A stretch of 64,000 nucleotides of DNA from Pontibacter kalidii (GTDB taxonomy: Bacteria; Bacteroidota; Bacteroidia; Cytophagales; Hymenobacteraceae). Below the pieces are notes generated by a model that saw only the letters and a list, made by a program, of their open reading frames with translations, was not told the origin of the DNA and did no database searches. The position numbers and the translations under genes are program-made. The DNA is taken from NCBI RefSeq assembly GCF_026278245.1, contig NZ_CP111079.1, forward strand, positions 1,986,501-2,050,500, written 5' to 3'. Below are positions 58,199 to 64,000 of this stretch, one piece after another; position 1 is the stretch's first letter; each line of letters opens with the position of its first letter.

Positions 58199-58224
58199 AG
58201 CCTTACGTTAAGTAGGGCTTTTTT
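58199..58224 (+). terminator. Terminator after the CspA gene
   Basis: AGCCTTAC at 58199-58206 pairs with GTAGGGCT at 58212-58219 (one G-T pair), followed by T residues. Confidence 0.75.
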
Positions 58225-58287
58225 ATTTACCTGCGGATGCAGGCACCGCCTGCTGCTTTCCGATCGTTATACCTTTAAACCACTTCC

Positions 58288-58515
58288 ATGAATAGAAAAT
58301 ATATAGTAGACCCCACCACTCGCGAATACATATGCGTAGCACTAAAGAAGGGACAGGATTGGATACCTAACAACCAGGAAGCGCTGCAGGAATTTATGAG
58401 CTCGCGCTCAGAAGAGTTAAGTACCGAAGAAGAACTGGTGTCCGGCGAGTTTAACGATAACACTTTCTTTGAGAAGTGGATCCGCAACGGCACCAACTAC
58501 ATGTTCCAATATTAA
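58288..58515 (+). CDS. Small acidic hypothetical protein (75 residues)
   Basis: ATG 58288. MNRKYIVDPTTREYICVALK at the start, then an acidic middle (SSRSEELSTEEELVSGEFND) and TFFEKWIRNGTNYMFQY at the end. Soluble, no known domain. Sits between two cold-shock-domain genes, so a stress role is likely by context only. Confidence 0.65.
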   Translation: MNRKYIVDPTTREYICVALKKGQDWIPNNQEALQEFMSSRSEELSTEEELVSGEFNDNTFFEKWIRNGTNYMFQY

Positions 58516-58580
58516 GGATTTTAAACCCTATGGGGCATCCGGCAAGTATAATAAAGAACATCAAAGATCATTAACAATAT

Positions 58581-59036
58581 ATGGGTAGATCACAGGAAAC
58601 CTTTAGTAAAAAAGAAAAAGAGAAGAAACGCCTCAAGAAGAGGCAGGATAAGGAGCAGAAGAAAGAGGACCGGAAGGCTTCGTCCAGCAAGGGCCAGGAC
58701 CTGGAGGACATGCTGGCTTATGTGGATGATGAGGGCAATATTACCTCTACCCCGCCAGACCCAACCAAGAAGCGGAAAGAGGTAAAGCAGGAAGACATCC
58801 AGATCGGGGTGCCGAAGCAGGAAGACCTGGAGCCGACTGACCTGACCAGAACAGGAACGGTGACCTTCTTCAACACCTCGAAAGGCTATGGCTTTATAAA
58901 GGACAGCGACACGCAGGAAAGCATTTTCGTGCACCAGAACGACCTGAGCGGCCCTGTAAAGGAGAACGACAAGGTAACGTTTGAGGTGGAGAGAGGCCTG
59001 AAAGGCCTGAACGCCGTGAATGTGAAGATCGCCTAA
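58581..59036 (+). CDS. Cold-shock-domain protein with basic N-terminal extension
   Basis: 151 residues. The first 85 residues form a very basic, disordered-looking Lys/Glu/Arg tract (KKEKEKKRLKKRQDKEQKK) and a Pro-rich spacer; residues about 90-151 are a cold-shock domain (TVTFFNTSKGYGFIKDS, SIFVHQNDLSGPVKEND) with RNP1 KGYGFI and FVH intact. This RNA-binding layout is known in Bacteroidota; the extension may bind ribosomes or RNA non-specifically. Confidence 0.88.
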   Translation: MGRSQETFSKKEKEKKRLKKRQDKEQKKEDRKASSSKGQDLEDMLAYVDDEGNITSTPPDPTKKRKEVKQEDIQIGVPKQEDLEPTDLTRTGTVTFFNTSKGYGFIKDSDTQESIFVHQNDLSGPVKENDKVTFEVERGLKGLNAVNVKIA

Positions 59037-59056
59037 CACAACCTCTTAAATCAGTA

Positions 59057-59122
59057 CCTTTCGGTTCTATAGCCGAAAGGCAGGAGTAGCTTTATCGGTG
59101 CCCCAACGGGCACCTTTTTTTT
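59057..59122 (+). terminator. Hairpin pair with terminator after the second cold-shock gene
   Basis: CCTTTCGG / CCGAAAGG hairpin at 59057-59080 without T tract, then GGTGCCC / GGGCACC hairpin at 59097-59114 followed by eight T residues. Confidence 0.8.
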
Positions 59123-59299
59123 GCCCTACCCGCCCGGTTCTGCCCGCCCTATTTATTCTTTGTGCCGCCTCCGCACCACCTTCCTGCATCTCAATTTCAA
59201 CATATATCTCATGATCAGCGTATTACCAACACCGCCGGCTGCCTGCTGATTTGCGGGCGCTGCGCCAAACCTAAACTATGGAAAAAACGATCTATCGAG

Positions 59300-59503
59300 A
59301 TGGCTGAAATCAATATTGAGAAAAAGAAGAAATCTATGTGGCCCTGGTTAATTCTGCTGCTGGTAATTATAGCACTGATCGTCTGGGCACTGTATGAACT
59401 GACGAACGAACCCGATGAAGTGGAGTTCCAGGAGGCCCCTGCCACAGGCATGGTAATCCCTGCCGAAACGCAGCTTGCCTCTCATGCCATTACAGTAGTA
59501 TAA
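59300..59503 (+). CDS. Small single-helix membrane protein (67 residues)
   Basis: ATG 59300 (MAEINIEKKKKSMWPWLILL); codons upstream lack the usual composition and are rejected. A Lys-rich N terminus precedes one membrane helix (residues about 14-34), then a short acidic tail TNEPDEVEFQEAPA. Twenty-four bp before the PRC-barrel gene, so likely co-transcribed. Function unknown. Confidence 0.68.
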   Translation: MAEINIEKKKKSMWPWLILLLVIIALIVWALYELTNEPDEVEFQEAPATGMVIPAETQLASHAITVV

Positions 59504-59527
59504 AAATGAAACTAAGAAAGCAAAGCT

Positions 59528-60274
59528 ATGAAAAACGAGGATTTTAGAAACGAGCGCCTGGTGCCGCTAAGCGCCATGAAAGACTATAAAGTGGCCAAGG
59601 ATAACCCGGATGTACTGGGCTGGAGAGTGGTTGGGGCCGACGGCGAGAGCCTGGGCATGGTTAGGGACCTGATCTTTGACCCGGCTGCCATGAAGGTGCG
59701 CTACCTGGCCGTGTTGGCTGATCGCAGGTTCTTTAACACCGGCGACGACCAGCGGCTGCTGGTGCCTATCGGTGTGGCCGCGCTGGATAAGAAAGGAAAG
59801 AAGGTGTTTGTGTCGGCCATAGACTCCAACACCGTAAGCAACTACCCTGTTTACCAGGGCGGGCCGATTTCCGAGGACTATGAGTATGCCGTTCGCGATA
59901 CCCTGCAGCGAAACCAGCGCGCCACCATGCCGGGCACCACAGCAGAGCACCGGGAAGAGTTCGACGAGGCGCTGCACGAGCAGAAAACACGTTCCGGCAA
60001 TATTCCCAGCGATTTCTATAACGACGCCTCCTTCGACGAGGACCGGTTTTATACATCGGACCAGGAGGTATACCGCGAGAAAATCTACTCCACCCGGGAT
60101 TATGATGAAACGCTAACAGATCCGTCAGACACAGACCTTCGCCACGAGGAAAGGGGGCCGAAATCCGTGGAAGAGTCTATCTCTACCATTGAAAGGCTGG
60201 AGCACCTGCGCGAGAAAGGCTCCATTACGCAAGAGGAATTTATACTTCTGAAGAGGCGCGCCCTGGACCTGTAA
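59528..60274 (+). CDS. PRC-barrel protein with C-terminal SHOCT domain
   Basis: 248 residues, cytoplasmic. Residues about 8-110 form a PRC-barrel (DVLGWRVVGADGESLGMVRDL and the FVSAIDSNTVSNYPVYQ strand), the middle is an acidic charged linker, and the last 30 residues are a SHOCT domain (SISTIERLEHLREKGSITQE). The SHOCT tail suggests oligomerisation or membrane recruitment. Function unknown; grouped with stress proteins by neighbourhood. Confidence 0.85.
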   Translation: MKNEDFRNERLVPLSAMKDYKVAKDNPDVLGWRVVGADGESLGMVRDLIFDPAAMKVRYLAVLADRRFFNTGDDQRLLVPIGVAALDKKGKKVFVSAIDSNTVSNYPVYQGGPISEDYEYAVRDTLQRNQRATMPGTTAEHREEFDEALHEQKTRSGNIPSDFYNDASFDEDRFYTSDQEVYREKIYSTRDYDETLTDPSDTDLRHEERGPKSVEESISTIERLEHLREKGSITQEEFILLKRRALDL

Positions 60275-60296
60275 GCGCTGCGTTACTTCAAGTTGT

Positions 60297-60333
60297 AAAG
60301 CCACATCGTTCACAGCGATGTGGCTTTGCTTTT
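60297..60333 (+). terminator. Terminator after the PRC-barrel gene
   Basis: AAAGCCACATCG / CGATGTGGCTTT stem at 60297-60327 with loop TTCACAG, then TGCTTTTT. Confidence 0.8.
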
Positions 60334-60460
60334 TGCGGCTTCCTGTACTTCCTCCGGCGGCTCTTAAGCTGCAAGCGGCGCAGATGGGCAGAAAGAAGGA
60401 AGTATGGTCTTCGAGCAGGCTTGAGTGGCAATGATCACAGACTACGAAATTCTACCGAAC

Positions 60461-60468
60461 TATCTTTG
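60461..60468 (+). promoter_or_regulatory. -7 promoter box TATCTTTG of the decayed MBL-rhodanese gene
   Basis: Exact TAnnTTTG match 86 bp before the former start codon at 60554. Confidence 0.5.
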
Positions 60469-60553
60469 TACGATAAAATGGAGCGACACCATGCCTCCGG
60501 AACAGAACACAACTAGATTCGCAAAGTATAACCGAAAATAACCGATCCAGACC

Positions 60554-61319
60554 ATAAAAGTAAAGCAACTTAATGACAAGGGGTTAGCTCATCTCTCTTA
60601 CGCCATCCTAAGCGAGCAGACCAGGGAAGTGAAGCTGGTAGACCCGGCCCGTAATCCGGAGCCCTACTATGATTTCGCCTCGGAAAATGATGCCCGCATC
60701 GTGGGTGTGATCGAGACGCACCCGCACGCGGATTTCTTGAGCTCGCACCTGGAGATACACAAGAAAAATAAGCGCCACCATTTATACCCATACCCTGGTG
60801 GGCGCGTATTATCCGCGTGCCCCCTTCATTGAAGGGGGGCGTTCAACATCCAGAACGGGGCCAAATTTGATGGCTGGGTAGCAACGTGGGCCCCGGTGAA
60901 AAGTTTTATCTGGTGGCAGACAGTGGGCAGGCGCTCTCCGAGTTAATCGGCAAAGCAGCCAAGATCGGCTAGGAGCTACTTATAAAAAGGGCTTTTGTCG
61001 TGGAGGGCGTCACGGAAGAACAGTCTCCGCTCATATCCCTGGAGGATTTTAAGCGCAGCCCTGAAAAGTATACCGTCGTGGATATACGCAACGAGTCAGA
61101 GGTGAAGGGTTGTAAGTTTTTTGACAAGGCGGTCAACATCCCGTACCGGAGTTTCGGGAGCGCGTGGAAGAGGTTCCTGCAGACAAGACCGTGGTGATGC
61201 ATTGCGCCGGGGGCTACCGCTCCGCAGCCGGTTTCAGCATCCTGCAGGCGTCCCTGCCCCAAACGCAAGTGTTTGACCTGAGCGAAGCTGTCAACGAATT
61301 TAAGAACAAGCCAAAATAA
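60554..61319 (+). pseudogene. Decayed MBL-fold/rhodanese fusion (persulfide dioxygenase-like)
   Basis: Still recognisable from KVKQLNDKGLAHLSYAILSE through VIETHPHADFLSSHLEIH (MBL half with the HPHADF metal motif) to a rhodanese half with TVVDIRNESEVKGC and, in another frame, VVMHCAGGYRSAAG containing the catalytic Cys. The expected start codon reads ATA (60554-60556), most of the middle MBL region is deleted between about 60790 and 60890, and there is at least one further frameshift near 61160. The intact family oxidises persulfides; it lies 440 bp before a TauE/SafE gene, a common sulfur pairing. Confidence 0.85.
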
Positions 61320-61339
61320 GCAAAAGCTGCATAAGTATG

Positions 61340-61375
61340 CAGTGCGGGCGCTACCGGTGTCCGCACTGTTTTTTT
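61340..61375 (+). terminator. Terminator after the pseudogene
   Basis: CAGTGCGG at 61340-61347 pairs with CCGCACTG at 61361-61368, followed by TTTTTTT. Confidence 0.85.
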
Positions 61376-61754
61376 ATCCGTACCTTAGTCCAAACAAGCG
61401 CTTATATGTTGCTTAAATGGAAAAACTGAACAGAGACACCGGGGTTTAGGAGATAGAGGAGTAGAGGGTTAGAGCGTTTGTTTCAACTGCTCCTTTTATG
61501 TGAGAAGTATAGATTATTTTATACTTTCGGCCTCTGAAAAAGTATAAATTTCTCCTAACCCTACTACGTGTTAAGAAAAATAATGCCACCGATTTCCAGA
61601 AGACAAAAAGGTTTACTTATCGGGAATATTGCTATCCTCCTTAATCCTCTAACTCTCTTACTCCTAAACTCGCAACTCTCTCTGTGATAATAGTCACTGA
61701 TGCGGGCGGACAGGTACTGTACCTTTACATCATTAAGTAACAAGAAAAACAACA
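61376..61754. other. Intergenic interval before the TauE/SafE gene
   Basis: About 380 bp with three AAGTATA words. TACCTTTA near 61719 is a one-off match to the -7 box, 30 bp before ATG 61755. No gene. Confidence 0.4.
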
Positions 61755-62597
61755 ATGGAAATTTTTGGATACGTGGCTGCACTCTTCATCGGGTTCTCGC
61801 TGGGCCTTATTGGTGGCGGCGGTTCTATTCTGACGGTTCCGGTACTGGTATACCTGCTTGGCCTAAGCCCGGTTATCGCAACAGCCTACTCCCTCTTCAT
61901 CGTGGGCCTGACCAGTTTGGTAGGCAGCTATAAGTTTTACAAAAACGGGCTGGTGAGCCTGAAAACAGCGACCGTGTTTGGCCTGCCCTCTATCGTGGCA
62001 GTTTACCTGACGCGGCGCTACATCGTGGCGGCCATCCCTGAAAACATCTTCTCTATCGGCAACTTAATGGTCACCAAAGACCTGTTGCTGATGCTACTCT
62101 TTGCCGGCCTCATGGTCTTTGCCTCCATCAGCATGATCAGGAAGAAAAGATCGCCCGCGCTACCAGTGGACGAGAACATAGACACCGCCCCCGGGGTAAG
62201 CAGCCCTAACGGCAAGCACCCGGAGCCCCGCTTCAACTATGGCGGCATTTTAGCCGAAGGCCTGGTGGTAGGCACGCTCACGGGCCTGGTGGGAGCAGGC
62301 GGCGGCTTTTTGATCATCCCGGCGCTGGTACTCTTCAGCAAGCTGGACATGAAAATGGCGGTAGGCACATCCTTGCTCATCATCGCAGCAAAATCACTCT
62401 TCGGTTTTGTGGGCGATATCTTTAACTATGAGATCGACTGGCTCTTCCTGGTAACCTTTTCCGCCATCTCTATCGCCGGCATCTTCGTTGGCACATTCCT
62501 CTCTACCAGGATCCATGCGGATAAGCTGAAGACTTCCTTTGGTTGGTTTGTGTTGGCCATGGGCATTTACATCATCGGCAAGGAGCTTTTCTTTTAG
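61755..62597 (+). CDS. TauE/SafE-family sulfite/organosulfur exporter
   Basis: 280 residues, eight membrane helices in two repeats; GFSLGLIGGGGSILTVPVLV near residue 15 and TLTGLVGAGGGFLIIPALVLFS near 180 are the two family motifs. A soluble 25-residue loop lies in the middle. Inner membrane; probable export of sulfite or related anions. The upstream MBL-rhodanese pseudogene suggests a sulfur-detoxification module that has partly decayed here. Confidence 0.9.
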   Translation: MEIFGYVAALFIGFSLGLIGGGGSILTVPVLVYLLGLSPVIATAYSLFIVGLTSLVGSYKFYKNGLVSLKTATVFGLPSIVAVYLTRRYIVAAIPENIFSIGNLMVTKDLLLMLLFAGLMVFASISMIRKKRSPALPVDENIDTAPGVSSPNGKHPEPRFNYGGILAEGLVVGTLTGLVGAGGGFLIIPALVLFSKLDMKMAVGTSLLIIAAKSLFGFVGDIFNYEIDWLFLVTFSAISIAGIFVGTFLSTRIHADKLKTSFGWFVLAMGIYIIGKELFF

Positions 62598-62858
62598 CCA
62601 CCGGGTTCTGTACCGCCATAGAAGTATAAAAAACCTGAACGGAAGTATAACGTCAGGTAAGCGGAGGTGAGTTACCGCGGCATCCAGAAGCATTTGAGGA
62701 ACTGGCCGCATTAACCCGGTGCACGGGCTAGTTGCTCAGGAACTGAATTCTGCTTTCTGCGTGGCTGCCGGAGTTGTCTGTGGTCCGCGCTTGTGTGGTA
62801 AGGCGCATGTTCGTAATTTGTTTGCCAACCATACGTTTATACCTGCCAGGTTTATTTT

Positions 62859-63221
62859 ATGAAAAGCCACCTGCTCCTGTTTCTGAGTGCTGTGCTCCTG
62901 CTCTTCACGCTGCCGAAGAGCGGTAATCTTTATGGCATCAGTGGGGTGGAGCAGAGCCAGCAGGTGAAAAAAAACTGCGCGGCGGGGGCACTGAAGCGGC
63001 CTTGTACCCGTAAGTGCCTGAAACACCAGACGCACTCCGGTCAGCGCGGGGCGGGCACCGTGCTAACCGACTGCAGCCAACCTTTTTACGCCCTTGCTCC
63101 CGCACCGCAGCAACAGCCCTCGTTTGTGGCTGAACCCGCGCAGCAAGAGGCGCGACTGCCAAGCGGCAAGCCCCACTCCCCTTTCCTTCAAATAGAACCT
63201 GACCCACCGCGCCTCTTATAG
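62859..63221 (+). CDS. Secreted Cys-containing hypothetical protein (120 residues)
   Basis: Signal peptide MKSHLLLFLSAVLLLFTLPKSG, then NCAAGALKRPCTRKCLKHQT (three Cys and a His) and a TDCSQPF segment; the remainder is Pro/Gln-rich. It loosely resembles the Cys-rich secreted proteins found beside TlpA or copper genes in this phylum, but the pattern is incomplete. The thioredoxin-like gene starts 164 bp downstream. Function unknown. Confidence 0.55.
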   Translation: MKSHLLLFLSAVLLLFTLPKSGNLYGISGVEQSQQVKKNCAAGALKRPCTRKCLKHQTHSGQRGAGTVLTDCSQPFYALAPAPQQQPSFVAEPAQQEARLPSGKPHSPFLQIEPDPPRLL

Positions 63222-63384
63222 GAAATACACCCGCAGCTTATACTTTTGTATGGGGTGCGGCTAAAGTATGTCCCTACTACCGGACCAATTCTTGCGCACC
63301 TGGCCCCTGGTTAACGGAATTTACCTGCATGCTAAGGTTCGGGTGTGGCACAGTTATCGCATTATTTCAACTTCAAGAATCAAC

Positions 63385-64000
63385 ATGGCTAAAAATAAAT
63401 TTTCTATCAAGAACATACCTGGCTGGGCGGTGATGCTCGGCATATTCGGCATTTTATACCTCACCGGCCTGCACACAGAGGCTATCGGGCAGGTACAGCG
63501 CCTGCTGCTGGCCACCGGCATCCGCAATGCCGATGTGCCGGAGACGCTGCAGAACCCCGACGCAACAGCAGTGGAGGAAGCATCTGCTGCAGCCGGTTCA
63601 TCCATGGCCGGTGCCGGCTTTAAAATGCTAGACCTCAACGGCAAAACAACCAACTTCGAGAGCCTGAAAGGCAAGGTTATTTTCCTGAACATCTGGGCTA
63701 CCTGGTGCCCACCCTGCGTTGCCGAGATGCCGAACATCCAAAGCCTCTATGAAAAGATCGGCTCCGACAAAATCGCCTTCGTAATGCTCTCCGTGGACGA
63801 GGGAGGTATGGAAAAAGTAAAGAAGTACATAGATAAGAAAGGCTATACTTTCCCGGTGTACATGCCGGGCAGCCAGTTCCCCAGAGAGTTCTATTCCAAC
63901 GCCATTCCCACAACCTTCATCATTTCGCCGGAGGGTAAAATAGTGGCCAAACAGGAAGGCATGGCCGACTATGATACCAAGGAAGTGCGCGAGTTCCTGC
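63385..64000 (+). CDS. TlpA-family thioredoxin-like protein (3' end cut by window)
   Basis: 205 codons visible from ATG 63385; the gene runs off the right edge. N-terminal membrane anchor (residues about 14-28), linker, then the TlpA/ResA thioredoxin domain from about residue 76: FLNIWATWCPPCVAEMPNI with the redox WCPPC at about 108-112, and the cis-Pro NAIPTTFIIS near 175. Periplasm-facing thiol-disulfide reductase or cytochrome c maturation factor. The partner Cys-rich gene lies upstream. Confidence 0.9.
   Translation, partial: MAKNKFSIKNIPGWAVMLGIFGILYLTGLHTEAIGQVQRLLLATGIRNADVPETLQNPDATAVEEASAAAGSSMAGAGFKMLDLNGKTTNFESLKGKVIFLNIWATWCPPCVAEMPNIQSLYEKIGSDKIAFVMLSVDEGGMEKVKKYIDKKGYTFPVYMPGSQFPREFYSNAIPTTFIISPEGKIVAKQEGMADYDTKEVREFL

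Overview
The window looks like chromosomal DNA from a Bacteroidota member of the Cytophagales/Hymenobacteraceae type (Pontibacter-like). This is inferred from gene families, not from a marker gene. Evidence: TonB receptor plus DUF4249 pairs, GH97 and SIMPL proteins, TAnnTTTG promoter boxes, and mostly absent Shine-Dalgarno sequences. A very unusual property is the heptamer AAGTATA / TATACTT. I counted about 130 copies by eye on the two strands, against roughly 8 expected at 50% GC. It occurs both between and inside genes.

Layout. 0-2.7 kb: a cut cupin protein and tyrA; upstream of tyrA are two tandem leader-peptide/terminator units rich in Tyr (and Phe), apparently an aromatic amino acid attenuator. 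2.7-7.9 kb: an AraC-regulated TolC-HlyD-MFS efflux operon whose MFS gene carries a frameshift. 8-16.8 kb: a serine hydrolase lipoprotein, a TspO-like membrane protein, a TonB receptor with DUF4249 lipoprotein, a small gene and a GH97 glycosidase. 16.9-23.7 kb: manganese catalase with a DsbA-family partner, a YycJ-type hydrolase, a Cys-rich unknown, a SIMPL protein and small unknowns.

23.8-35.1 kb: tRNA-Glu, then an accessory stretch (TPR protein, Crp regulator and membrane protein, NmrA-like protein, antiporter, short amine oxidase, decayed SDR gene, acyltransferase). It is poor in AAGTATA and contains four copies of a terminator-bearing repeat, so it may be a worn island or insertion hot spot. 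35.9-46.5 kb: EEP family protein, ABC-F ATPase, Na/Ca exchanger, DUF72, gamma-glutamyltransferase, VOC protein, AraC regulator and MBL hydrolase.

46.6-57 kb: two related ~0.6-0.7 kb non-coding repeats flank a copper module (CopB ATPase, Met-rich lipoprotein, PepSY protein) and a full oxidative pentose phosphate cluster (gnd, zwf, pgl). 57-60.3 kb: a secreted duplicated-domain protein and a likely stress group (two cold-shock-domain proteins, small proteins, PRC-barrel/SHOCT protein). 60.5-64 kb: a decayed MBL-rhodanese gene next to a TauE/SafE exporter, a Cys-containing secreted protein, and a TlpA-type thioredoxin cut by the right edge.

The most promising less-described items are the tandem leader peptides before tyrA, the iterated AAGTATA word, and the long non-coding repeat family.
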